DNA of 64,000 nucleotides from Hwanghaeella grinnelliae (GTDB lineage: Bacteria; Pseudomonadota; Alphaproteobacteria; UBA8366; Aestuariispiraceae): NCBI RefSeq assembly GCF_004005845.1, contig NZ_SADE01000003.1, positions 62,001 through 126,000 on the forward strand, written 5' to 3'. Made by a program: the position numbers and the translations under genes. A model generated the notes under the pieces. It was not told the DNA's origin and ran no database searches. It saw nothing but the letters and a program-made list of their open reading frames with translations. Below, one piece after another: positions 36,701-45,020 of the stretch (positions are counted from its first letter, which is position 1; the number at the start of each line of letters is the position of its first letter).

Positions 36701-37469
36701 GGAATTGACGCCTTCCGGCGCCGAAGGCGATCTGTTGATTGAGCTTTTGGCCGCCCGATTGGTCGATGTGGACCTTCTTGAGCGCGCGGCCAATTTGCTG
36801 GAGCAGCAGGTCGAATTCCGGCTTCAAGGCGAAGAGCGCGCGCGGGTCGGCGCGAAACTCGCCTTCATCAAAATCCTCGACAACGACCCACTGGGTGCCG
36901 TCGAAGCCCTGACCAAGACTGAATTCCCGCAAATCACGCGGGAGCTGGAGGACGACCGCCGCCGGCTGCAAGCAAAAGCCAATTACGAGTTGGACCGCGA
37001 CGATGAAGCGGTCAAATTGCTCGCTGGCGATACCAGCATGGATGCGGACATTCTGCGCCAGGACATTTACCGCAAGGCAGAAAACTGGACGGAAGCGGCG
37101 AAAGTCCTGCAACGCCTGTCTGGTGATCCGCCGGAAGAGGGCGAGGAGATTCCCGAGCGGAACGCTCGCCATGTGGTCAATTGGGCCGTCGCCCTGAAAC
37201 TGGATAAAGATGAAGCGGGTCTGGCCCAGATCCGGGATCTCTACGGACCGGCCATGAACATTTCGCCGTTCCGGGACGTCTTCAACTATATCGTCGCGCC
37301 GAATGATCAGGGCGGCGCCAGTCTGCAGACCAGTCTTCAGCAACTGGCCGGCGGTGACGGTTTCAACGCCTTCATGGAAAACTACCGCGACCGGCTGTTG
37401 ACCCCGTCCTTGAACGCCGAGGAACAGCCCCCGGTCACAAGCGGCCAGAACAATCTGAACCCTGCCTAG
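33723..37469 (+). CDS. Large exported AMIN-like/TPR protein of the motor cluster
   Basis: A 1248-residue protein that begins with a GTG immediately after the MotB TAA, so it is coupled. An N-terminal signal segment ends about ALPALSQ. Two AMIN-like beta repeats follow (about 49-136 and 156-246; GRIVFDWPRQVGYE and TRIVFDWTEPTDYT). A long Pro/Glu/Ala-rich linker (about 253-430) leads to a third AMIN-like repeat (about 459-545; SFSFDWPDEVGAAV). From about 690 to the end the protein is helical with TPR-like units (EEARTDLSDPRLDGFAEAAL, LRRLGQVYIDKGDYFNGLNT). AMIN domains elsewhere bind peptidoglycan. It is probably a periplasmic scaffold near the stator; that role is inferred. Confidence 0.7.
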   Translation: MSRRFPYYATSSNFAVISRRFSKNLLMSGVFAAALIGSALPALSQETIGTRAGVHPNFGRIVFDWPRQVGYETSVAGNELVIRFDTPLQTDFTPVLTNLGDYVQGAVIEPDGRTVRLTLARPVTVNGFRSGTAIAIDMRTTADTETAAQTATAPDISVRVGEHPTYTRIVFDWTEPTDYTVSNENDSITVRFQRPATIDTASVASRLPQGFGRPRSGTRGGETVFILPMPQGTTVRDLVSDFKVVIDLTPGDGPLPTEVAQPNDLLPEPAKAEAPEDQQASQTAESADEPSTVENPGATTEVPADQETTAAEAPANAEVATAEQQTGTSPEPVPDEAQEETAEAPAGPVNLAPPADQAEAVAEEEARKILEAEDARAAEEAAAEAAASNGPPPDETQQAATEEAAEPELQTRVKTPEPAQQGPVTAEQLATQQALEEGTIQFLRDGSGRQVTPDGPAPVSFSFDWPDEVGAAVYRRGENIWVVFDRHAQLDLIPLREQGAPLLDRVEQLPISGATVLRMRADPSVNPVVKLEGFTWVVDFRLQPFPPRVQAEIRAEADPDIGPKLLFPTANPGSLITVPDPDVGDTLLVATYRDPGVGVNGTRTYPEFRVLSSAQGVVVEPQGDDVLFERSFDGFTVSGTDGLHISAVSPEAPVSTAQSFSARRLFNFQDWVRGGPGDYLAGEYALLTSVTEVPEEKRNDARLDLVRFYAARDRGAEATGVMAVVESEEESYFKKADARALRGAVRALNNDLEEARTDLSDPRLDGFAEAALWRGAVLAKLGDWKQAADQFKVADSILRDYPYPLKAKLGLLRVETALSTRDLRTASSWLDELDVAVDELSRGQYAELRFHQGRVAHANDDLDLAKDFWNELIEGDDLKYAARAEYLMINVEQRQGDITDDEVIDRLERLRFKWRGDGFEFNVLRRLGQVYIDKGDYFNGLNTWRLAVTYFAEDPAAKELAQDMTDLFRRLYIDGEADKMPPLRALALYDEFRELTPSGAEGDLLIELLAARLVDVDLLERAANLLEQQVEFRLQGEERARVGAKLAFIKILDNDPLGAVEALTKTEFPQITRELEDDRRRLQAKANYELDRDDEAVKLLAGDTSMDADILRQDIYRKAENWTEAAKVLQRLSGDPPEEGEEIPERNARHVVNWAVALKLDKDEAGLAQIRDLYGPAMNISPFRDVFNYIVAPNDQGGASLQTSLQQLAGGDGFNAFMENYRDRLLTPSLNAEEQPPVTSGQNNLNPA

Positions 37470-38746
37470 GCATTTTCGTTCAAGAGTTTCAGCGTGGCGG
37501 AGGCCATGACTTTCATTGACGTCACCATGGCATCGACCTCGATATACTCATCGGGCTGGTGCGCAAGGTCGAGGATCCCTGGTCCATAGGCGATGCAGTC
37601 TTTCAATTGGCCGATCCGGAAAATGTGCTTTTGATCGTAGGTACCGGGCGAGCAGATTGTTTCCGCGGGACGGCCGAATTGACGCTCTATCTCTTCAGCG
37701 ACGGCGCGGACGACCGGGGCATTCTCATCGGTCAAGGTCGGTTCGAATTCCATGATATCCCGCACGTCATATCTGAAGCCATCACGGGTTTTCGTTAGGC
37801 GGTCGAGGATGGCCAAGATCTCACCCTTCACCTGGTCGAGGGGTTCCTCGATCAGAAAACGCCGGTCCAGAATCATCGAACAGAGATCGGGCACAAGCGA
37901 GCTGGGCAGCCCATTGAAATTGTCCGGCAGGCCGCCATGCATCGAAGCGATATTCAACGTGGACTGCTTGGCCCCTTCGGGCACGACAGGCATCTCCGTA
38001 TGGCGGTTCTCCAAAGCCGGATAAAGTTCGGTTTCAAGGGCATTGAGAAACGCGCCCATATGGCGCACGGCACAATCCCCCAGGAAAGGCATCGAGCCAT
38101 GGGCGATATGCCCATGCGTCTTCACTTCGGCCCACCAGACCCCGCGGTGACCAATGCAAACCCGATCCACATTCAGCGGTTCCGGAATGATGACATGATC
38201 GACGCGTGGGCGGCTGAAGAACCCTTTTTCCGCAAGGTAGGCGACGCCGCCATAGCCGCCCGTTTCCTCGTCGACAGTCCCGGAAATCTCTATCGCGCCC
38301 GGGAAATCCAACCCTTCCTGCAGGATCGCTTCCACCGCGACCATTGCCGAGGCGATACCGCCTTTCATGTCGCAGGTCCCGCGTCCGTAGATTTTGCCGT
38401 CTTCCAATTCGGCACCGTATGGGTCTTTCGTCCAGCCCTCCCCGGGCTCGACCACGTCTATATGGCCATTGAAATGGACACAGGGGCCCGGGCGGCTTCC
38501 TTGAATCCGCGCGACGATATTTGTGCGGGGGTGCTTGTCCGAATCGCCGGGCGTGCCGACACCACGTTCATAGACGACATCGAAGCCGGCCTTTCGCAGC
38601 CGCTCGCCCATCAATTCCGCGCAGGGCGTATAGGCATCCCCCGGCGGATTGACCGTCGGGATGCGGACCAAGTCCTGCGTCAGCGATACGACATCGTCGC
38701 GCAAATCATCTATGCGTTTGAACAGGCTTTCCAAAGCGAACCTCAT
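37466..38746 (-). CDS. M20 family deacylase (ArgE/DapE type)
   Basis: A dizinc amidohydrolase of the acetylornithine deacetylase/succinyl-diaminopimelate desuccinylase family. The 426 residues carry FNGHIDVVEPGEGW (metal His and Asp), GRGTCDMKGGIAS, GTVDEETGGYGG (catalytic and metal Glu), a dimerisation lid and a C-terminal YDQKHIFR His. The substrate cannot be fixed: true ArgE, DapE or a carbamoyl-amino-acid hydrolase are all possible. Its stop overlaps the TPR gene stop by 4 bp, tail to tail, and it is divergent from the DUF364 gene. Confidence 0.88.
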   Translation of the reverse strand: MRFALESLFKRIDDLRDDVVSLTQDLVRIPTVNPPGDAYTPCAELMGERLRKAGFDVVYERGVGTPGDSDKHPRTNIVARIQGSRPGPCVHFNGHIDVVEPGEGWTKDPYGAELEDGKIYGRGTCDMKGGIASAMVAVEAILQEGLDFPGAIEISGTVDEETGGYGGVAYLAEKGFFSRPRVDHVIIPEPLNVDRVCIGHRGVWWAEVKTHGHIAHGSMPFLGDCAVRHMGAFLNALETELYPALENRHTEMPVVPEGAKQSTLNIASMHGGLPDNFNGLPSSLVPDLCSMILDRRFLIEEPLDQVKGEILAILDRLTKTRDGFRYDVRDIMEFEPTLTDENAPVVRAVAEEIERQFGRPAETICSPGTYDQKHIFRIGQLKDCIAYGPGILDLAHQPDEYIEVDAMVTSMKVMASATLKLLNENA

Positions 38747-38813
38747 GCTATTCCTTCAACCATGGTCGCGATAACTGAACGGGCTGACAAGCCTGCCAAA
38801 ACGGATTTCGATC

Positions 38814-39536
38814 ATGAACCAGCAAGAACTCGTCGCATCGCTCATCCCCAACCGTGCGCCGGAACCGGCAACACGGGTTGTCATCGGCGTTAACTGGACC
38901 CTGGTGGACAGTGCCACGGGCACCGGCCTTGTCCACACCCCTGTCAAATCGCAACAAGGATGCGTCCCGATCCCGGAAGCCGGGACACTGACAGGGCGCC
39001 CCCTGCGGGAGTTGATGGATCTCACCACCGACCCAAACCCCATCGCGCGTGCCGTCGGGTTCGCCGCCCTGAACGCCTATTGGAACCGTCGCGACATGAC
39101 TGGCGTATCGGCCAACGGCCTGGACCTTGTCGAAGATCGCGGCCACAAGACGGTCATCATCGGCCGCTTTCCTAGACTGGATCAACGGGTACCGGGCGCT
39201 GCGGTGATCGAACGCAATCCCGGTCCGAACGATTTCCCTGAAGAAGCGGCAAAGACGTTGATTCCGGGCGCGGAGTTCCTGGTCATCACCGCATCGACTT
39301 TGTCCAATGGGGCGCTCGCCGGTTTGCTGGCCCTGCGGCGAAACGCCTTTACAATACTCGTCGGTCCCGGAACCCCTCTATCCCCAGCCTTGTTCGACAA
39401 AGGCATCGACGTCTTGGCAGGCTTGCGCGTTGATGATCCCGAACAAGCGGCGCGCGCCGTCATGGAAGGCGGCGCGGAAAAGGCGATTCGCCCGTCCGGT
39501 CAGATGATCAGTCTGACACGCAATCAACGCGCATAG
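38814..39536 (+). CDS. DUF364/DUF4213 Rossmann-like protein
   Basis: A 240-residue soluble protein. The N-terminal part (about 1-100) resembles DUF4213 and the rest is a Rossmann-like DUF364 domain with KTVIIGRFPRLDQRVPGAAV, FLVITASTLSNGALAGLLAL and ILVGPGTPLSPALFDKGIDV. Proteins of this type are often tied to heavy-metal or metallo-cofactor chemistry, but the function is not proven. It starts 67 bp from the divergent M20 gene, and 69 bp separate it from the MFS gene, so it may be co-transcribed with that transporter. Confidence 0.8.
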   Translation: MNQQELVASLIPNRAPEPATRVVIGVNWTLVDSATGTGLVHTPVKSQQGCVPIPEAGTLTGRPLRELMDLTTDPNPIARAVGFAALNAYWNRRDMTGVSANGLDLVEDRGHKTVIIGRFPRLDQRVPGAAVIERNPGPNDFPEEAAKTLIPGAEFLVITASTLSNGALAGLLALRRNAFTILVGPGTPLSPALFDKGIDVLAGLRVDDPEQAARAVMEGGAEKAIRPSGQMISLTRNQRA

Positions 39537-39605
39537 TTCGATGCATGACGAAGCATTCATGGTGCTCAGCCGGCTAGATATGCGGCCTGATCCGGATGGG
39601 GGCGC

Positions 39606-40847
39606 GTGTTTAGAATGAAATATTTCTTCGGTTGGCGGGTTGTCGTTTCCGCCTCAACAGTGGCCATGTTCGGCTGGGGATTCGGACTCTACGGGCCGCC
39701 TATCTACCTGCAATCGGTCATTGAGCGAACGGGCTGGCCCGTCGCCCTGGTTTCGGCAGCAGTTACGGTGCATTTCCTCGTCGGCGCCATCACTGTCGCG
39801 AGCATGCCGGCACTGTATGGCCGTTTCGGCGCCACGCGGACGACCGCATTTGGCGTGGTCGCATTAGCCGCGGGCGTTCTGGGATGGTCGGTAAGCAGCC
39901 ATCCTGCATTCCTGTTTCTGTCAGCCTGCGTAACCGGGTGCGGATGGGCGACGATGGGGGCCGTCGCCTTGAATGGCTTCGTGTCGCCCTGGTTCGTCCG
40001 ACGGCGGCCATTCGCCCTATCGCTTGCTTATAACGGCGCGACCTTGGGCGGTGTGGTGATGACCCCGGCTTGGGTGCTGACGATCAATGCCCTCGATTTC
40101 GCTGGCGCGGCGCTCGTCATCGGCAGCATCATGATCGCCGTCGTTTTCACCCTCCTCGCCGTTGTTTTGTCGAAACGCCCGCACGATGTCGGCCAATGTC
40201 CGGATGGTGATCCGGCGGAAGTTGCCGCGCCGCGCCAAGACACGGACCGGCCTATGCCGAAGCTGCGCCGCAATCGCGCTTTCCTGACGCTTGCCGCCGG
40301 CATGTCGATCGGCCTTTTCGGGCAAGTCGGGCTTTTGGCCCATCTCTATTCCCTGTTGCGTCCGATCCTGGGAGAGATCAATTCCGGCTACCTATTGTCC
40401 GGCGCGACCGCTTCGGCGGTTCTTGGCCGCAGCCTGTTTGGCTGGCTGATGCCGCCGGGGGCGGATCGTCGGACCATGGCGGCGCTAAGCTACGGCGTAC
40501 AAATCATAGGCTGTCTATGTCTGATCGCCGGCCTGAATGGCAGCGATTTACTGGCCATCGCGGGCGTGATGCTGTTCGGTTTCGGAATCGGAAACGCCAC
40601 CTCCCTGCCGCCCTTGATCGTTCAGGTCGAATTTCCGGAAGTCCAAGTGCAGAAAGTCGTCTCGCTGGTTGTCTCCGCCTCCCAGGGCACGTTCGCCTTT
40701 GCTCCGGCGATATTCGGGCTGTTGCGTGAGACAGGAAACTCCCTGTCCTTCGCCGAAGGTCCCGTACTGGCTGCCGACACGGCCGCCATTTTCGCGGTGG
40801 CTATCTGCTGTTTCCTGTCAGGACGCGGAAAGCCGTCAGACGGTTAG
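39606..40847 (+). CDS. MFS transporter
   Basis: A 12-helix inner-membrane permease of 413 residues. It starts FFGWRVVVSASTVAMFGWGF, typical of the monocarboxylate/oxalate-formate-like branch, with a cytoplasmic linker between helices 6 and 7 (SKRPHDVGQCPDGDPAEV). I see no residue set that fixes a substrate. The first start is the GTG at 39606; the ATG at 39615 is equally possible. Its stop overlaps that of mgtE by 4 bp, tail to tail. Confidence 0.85.
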   Translation: MFRMKYFFGWRVVVSASTVAMFGWGFGLYGPPIYLQSVIERTGWPVALVSAAVTVHFLVGAITVASMPALYGRFGATRTTAFGVVALAAGVLGWSVSSHPAFLFLSACVTGCGWATMGAVALNGFVSPWFVRRRPFALSLAYNGATLGGVVMTPAWVLTINALDFAGAALVIGSIMIAVVFTLLAVVLSKRPHDVGQCPDGDPAEVAAPRQDTDRPMPKLRRNRAFLTLAAGMSIGLFGQVGLLAHLYSLLRPILGEINSGYLLSGATASAVLGRSLFGWLMPPGADRRTMAALSYGVQIIGCLCLIAGLNGSDLLAIAGVMLFGFGIGNATSLPPLIVQVEFPEVQVQKVVSLVVSASQGTFAFAPAIFGLLRETGNSLSFAEGPVLAADTAAIFAVAICCFLSGRGKPSDG

Positions 40848-42259
40848 AGCAATACAGTCGCCGCAAGGCCCAAGAAGGCAAAGAAGCCGACCACATCCGT
40901 GACCGTGGTCAAGACGACCGTCGATGCGACGGCCGGATCGATCTTCAACCGGTCGAGTGCCAGGGGAATCATCGTTCCCGCAAACCCCGCAATCAACAGA
41001 TTGACGACCATGGCCACGGCAATGACGACCCCAATCATTGGATCGCCGAACCAAAGCCAGACGATGACGCCCATGATCAACGCGAATACGATGCCATTGA
41101 CGCCGCCAACCAGGATTTCCTTCAACACGATCCGCATGGCATTCGCGGTCGTCAGTTCATTCACCGCCAAGGCGCGCACCGCGACCGTCAGTGTCTGGGT
41201 TCCCGCATTTCCACCCATGGAAGCCACAATCGGCATCAGCACCGCCAAAGCCACAATCTGCTCGATCGTCGCCTCAAAAGCCGAAATAACAAGGCTGGCA
41301 AGGATGGCTGTCACCAAATTTACCAATAGCCAGGAAAAACGCAGCCGTGTTGTTTCGGCCACGTCGGAATAGAAGTCATCCTCGTGCACCCCGCCGAGTT
41401 TCAGCATGTCGTCTTCATGCTCTTCATCCAGAACATCGACGATATCGTCGATGGTGATGGAGCCCAAAAGACGGCCGCTGTCGTCGACAACCGGTGCCTC
41501 AACCAACCCGTACTGACGGAAGAAGAAGGCGACGTCTTCCTGATCCATGGCGAGTGGGATTAACTTCGGGTCCGGTTCCATGATTTCGCTAAGCGCGACC
41601 GGACGGCGCGTGCTGAGAAGCTTGGAAAGCTGAAGTGTGCCGACCGGCTTCCGGCCCGGGTCGATCACGATCAGGTTGTAGAAATCGTCAGGCAGGTCGC
41701 TTTCGTCCGACCGCATGTAGTCAATGGTTTGCCCGACGCTCCAGAACTCCGGCACCGTGACCGCTTCGTGCCGCATCAAACGGCCGGCACTGTCTTCCGG
41801 GTAGGAAAGCCCCTGTTCGTAAATCAGCCGGTCGTCGGCCGGCAATGCATCGAGCAGTTCCTGCTGATCCGCCGCGTCCAGGTCTTCCAGAAGATCGATC
41901 GCGTCGTCGGTCTCCATATCGGTGACCAGACTGGCGAGGTGATCCGTATCCAGATAATCGACGATATCCTCGCGGACCGAATAGTCCATATAGGCGAGGA
42001 TTTCCGGGTCCATGTCCTTGCCGAGGGAATCGACAATCGTCTCACGCTCACCGCTGGTGAGGCGTTCCATGAGGTCCGCAATATCGGCGGCATGGAGCGG
42101 TTCCAGAAGATCCCGGATCCGCCCCTGGTCATTCGCGGACAGGGCCTCATCGACCGCGTCCGCGACTTCTTCGGTCAGGCCGTAGAGGTCGTCGAACGCG
42201 TCGTCCGCTTCTGTACCGGGCGATTTCTCATCGACCGGCTTATCCTCCACCTCAGCCAT
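40844..42259 (-). CDS. mgtE: Magnesium transporter MgtE
   Basis: A Mg2+ channel of the inner membrane. The 471 residues have an acidic start, the MgtE N-terminal helical domain with LEPLHAADIADLMERL, a CBS pair (about 155-280) that senses Mg2+, a plug helix, and five membrane helices with SMGGNAGTQTLTVAVRALA and GFAGTMIPLALDRLKIDPA, which form the pore. It is complete. It starts 55 bp after the malic enzyme gene and may be co-transcribed with it. Confidence 0.93.
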   Translation of the reverse strand: MAEVEDKPVDEKSPGTEADDAFDDLYGLTEEVADAVDEALSANDQGRIRDLLEPLHAADIADLMERLTSGERETIVDSLGKDMDPEILAYMDYSVREDIVDYLDTDHLASLVTDMETDDAIDLLEDLDAADQQELLDALPADDRLIYEQGLSYPEDSAGRLMRHEAVTVPEFWSVGQTIDYMRSDESDLPDDFYNLIVIDPGRKPVGTLQLSKLLSTRRPVALSEIMEPDPKLIPLAMDQEDVAFFFRQYGLVEAPVVDDSGRLLGSITIDDIVDVLDEEHEDDMLKLGGVHEDDFYSDVAETTRLRFSWLLVNLVTAILASLVISAFEATIEQIVALAVLMPIVASMGGNAGTQTLTVAVRALAVNELTTANAMRIVLKEILVGGVNGIVFALIMGVIVWLWFGDPMIGVVIAVAMVVNLLIAGFAGTMIPLALDRLKIDPAVASTVVLTTVTDVVGFFAFLGLAATVLL

Positions 42260-42314
42260 AAATGACCGCCTTCCATCGCTTCAGCTCCGGTAACTATGCC
42301 AACCGCCGCGACGG

Positions 42315-44591
42315 TCAACCAGCTGCTTCGCGTTCCTGCGCATCCACCACAGCCAGCGCCGTCATATTGACGATCCCGCGGGCGGTGACGGAGTTGGTGA
42401 TAACATGCGCAGGCAGTTCTGCGCCGATCAGCATCGGTCCGACCGTCAGGCCATTCGCCAACTTCTTCAAGAGATTGTAAGCGATATTGGCGGCGTCGAT
42501 CGACGGCATGATCAGGATATTCGCTTCCCCTTCCAGCTTGCTGCCCGGCAGCAAATAGTCCCGCAATGCAGGATCAAGGGCCGTGTCCCCATGCATTTCA
42601 CCATCGACCATCAAAGTCGGATGGTCGTTATGCAGGATGGCCACCGCATCGCGGACGCGTTTCGCACTCTCCTGGTCCGAGGAACCGAAGTTCGAATGGG
42701 ACAACATCGCCACACGCGGTTCGACGCCGAAACGTTCGGCCTCCTCCGATGCCAGGACGGCCATCTCGGCCAATTCCTCTGATGTAGGTTCAGGCGTGAC
42801 ATGGGTGTCGGCCAGGAAATAGACGCCTTTTTCCAAGATCATCATCGTCAATGCCGACAAGTCTTTGATGCCCTTACGCGTGCCGATGATGTCTCTTACA
42901 TTCTTCACATGTGCACGATGCCGCCCGGTGACGCCGCACAGCATGGCATCGGCTTCCCCGCGTTTCAGCATCAGCGCGCCGATCACGGTTGTATCCGTAC
43001 GCACGATGGTGCCGGCATTCCCCATGGAAACACCCTTGCGGCCCATTATCTCATGATACATGGCGCGATAGTCATGGAACCGCGGATCATCCTCTGGATC
43101 GCATAGTTCGAAGTCACGATCCATTTTCAGGCGCAGCCCCAGTTTCTCGATCCGCCGCAACAGGACTTCTCGGCGTGCGACCAGGATCGGTCGCGCGATG
43201 CCGTCGTCGACAACGATTTGAACCGCCCGCAAAACACGGTCGTCTTCGGCTTCGCAATAGACGACACGTTTCGGGTTCTCGATGGCTTGGTCGAAGACCG
43301 GCTTCATGACCGTGCCCGACCGGAAGACAAACTCACTCAATTGCTGAATATAGACATCGAAATCTTCGATCGGACGGGTTGCTACGCCGCTGTCCATCGC
43401 CGCCTTGGCAATGGCCGGTGCGATTTCCAGCATCAGGCGCGGGTCAAAAGGTTTCGGAATGACGGAGTCGCGGCCGAAACCGCCGGCGCCTTCGCCATAA
43501 GCCTTCGCCACGACTTCCGAGACTTCCTTGCGCGCCAATGACGCGATCGCCTTTACGCAGGCAATCTTCATTTCCTCGTTGATCGTGGTCGCGCCGACAT
43601 CCAGTGCGCCGCGGAAAATGAACGGGAAACAAAGCACGTTGTTGACCTGGTTTGGGAAATCCGAACGCCCCGTGCAAATGATCGCATCCGGGCGCGCTTC
43701 CTTGGCCAGGGCCGGGTCGATTTCAGGCGTCGGGTTTGCGAGCGCCAGGATAACCGGCGATTCACCCATTTTCTTAACCATTTCCGGTTTCAGGACGCCA
43801 GGACCGGACAGCCCCAGGAAAACATCCGCACCCTCGACCACTTGATCCAGCGTCCGAAGATCGGTCTTCTGCGCGAAGGCGCCCTTGTATTCGTCCATCT
43901 CTTCATTGCGGTCGACATGGACCACACCGCTGCGGTCGCAGACGAAGATATTTTCGCGCTGCGCGCCCATGGACAGCATCATGTTCAAACAGGCGAGCGC
44001 GGCAGCCCCGGCCCCGCTGCAAACGATCTTGATGTCCTTGAAGTTCTTTCCAACCAATTCCAACGCATTGTAAACCGCTGCGGCCGCGATGATCGCGGTA
44101 CCGTGCTGGTCGTCATGGAAGACCGGAATATTCATCCGTTCGCGCAGACGGCGTTCGATCTCGAAACATTCCGGCGCCTTGATATCTTCCAGGTTAATGC
44201 CGCCAAAGGTCGGTTCCAGCGCCGCCACCACGTCGCAGAACTTTTCTATATCGTATTCGTCCACTTCGATGTCGAAGACGTCGACATTGGCGAACTTCTT
44301 GAACAGGACGGCCTTGCCCTCCATCACCGGCTTGGACGCCAGCGGGCCAATATTGCCAAGGCCCAGGACCGCGGTCCCGTTACTGATAACCCCAACCAGG
44401 TTGCCGCGCGCAGTGACGCTTGCCGCTTCCTGGGGATCATCCACAATGACCATGCATGCGGCGGCGACGCCCGGCGAATAGGCCAAACTAAGGTCTCGTT
44501 GGTTCGCCATCGGTTTTGTCGCAACGATGGCCAGTTTCCCAGCCGGCGCCATGCGATGGTAAATCAAGGCATGTTGATCAAGGTCTTCCAT
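42315..44591 (-). CDS. maeB: NADP-dependent malic enzyme fused to a phosphotransacetylase-like domain
   Basis: Decarboxylates malate to pyruvate. The 758 residues have the malic enzyme part (about 1-430) with [22 protein letters not shown]-type [31 protein letters not shown], the NAD(P)-binding [14 protein letters not shown] and [22 protein letters not shown]-terminal domain (about 430-758) is related to phosphate acetyltransferase, which in MaeB is thought to be regulatory. It starts [13 protein letters not shown] with a GGGGGAAAACG region upstream. Length and order are normal for MaeB. Confidence 0.93.
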   Translation of the reverse strand: MEDLDQHALIYHRMAPAGKLAIVATKPMANQRDLSLAYSPGVAAACMVIVDDPQEAASVTARGNLVGVISNGTAVLGLGNIGPLASKPVMEGKAVLFKKFANVDVFDIEVDEYDIEKFCDVVAALEPTFGGINLEDIKAPECFEIERRLRERMNIPVFHDDQHGTAIIAAAAVYNALELVGKNFKDIKIVCSGAGAAALACLNMMLSMGAQRENIFVCDRSGVVHVDRNEEMDEYKGAFAQKTDLRTLDQVVEGADVFLGLSGPGVLKPEMVKKMGESPVILALANPTPEIDPALAKEARPDAIICTGRSDFPNQVNNVLCFPFIFRGALDVGATTINEEMKIACVKAIASLARKEVSEVVAKAYGEGAGGFGRDSVIPKPFDPRLMLEIAPAIAKAAMDSGVATRPIEDFDVYIQQLSEFVFRSGTVMKPVFDQAIENPKRVVYCEAEDDRVLRAVQIVVDDGIARPILVARREVLLRRIEKLGLRLKMDRDFELCDPEDDPRFHDYRAMYHEIMGRKGVSMGNAGTIVRTDTTVIGALMLKRGEADAMLCGVTGRHRAHVKNVRDIIGTRKGIKDLSALTMMILEKGVYFLADTHVTPEPTSEELAEMAVLASEEAERFGVEPRVAMLSHSNFGSSDQESAKRVRDAVAILHNDHPTLMVDGEMHGDTALDPALRDYLLPGSKLEGEANILIMPSIDAANIAYNLLKKLANGLTVGPMLIGAELPAHVITNSVTARGIVNMTALAVVDAQEREAAG

Positions 44592-45020
44592 CGTTTTCCC
44601 CCTGTGCGACGCGTTGTCGCGATCACAGTTTGACTTTGTTCGTTACGACAATCCGCGCGATCTTGAAGCCAGGATCGCGCACTTGTTGTTCCAACCGATT
44701 GGCCAGCAATGGGATTTTGGCCGCAAATCAGAAAAAACAAAAGGGCGGTAGAAGAATATTAACCGTAGAAGAGGCGCCACTATAGAAAATCCTCATAGAA
44801 TCCGCAGAGAATAAGGGTCCTCGTTGACGGTTGGTTAATTTTATCACTGACGTTTTAGACAACCTTTTAGTAACAATTCTTCCTTATAGTTGGATTTCGT
44901 TGCATTACTATGGTGCGACTGAGGTCATTGGGAGATTGACCTTGCGGAGCCGCCGGCGTTTCAGCCGGAAATGTACTCGGTTCCGCGGAACATTCACGGG
45001 CAGGACATTTAAGCAGAACC
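44592..45020. other. AT-rich divergent region before the type I secretion genes
   Basis: 429 bp with no convincing gene. The part at about 44730-44930 is clearly richer in A and T than its flanks, with repeated TTAAC/TTAATT elements. It must contain promoters for maeB (minus) and the ABC transporter (plus), but I see no -35/-10 pair with proper spacing. Confidence 0.45.

Noticed and set aside
36174-37343. A 389-codon minus-strand frame opposite the TPR gene.
   Set aside because: Shadow of the TPR coding sequence, with no ribosome-binding site or motif.
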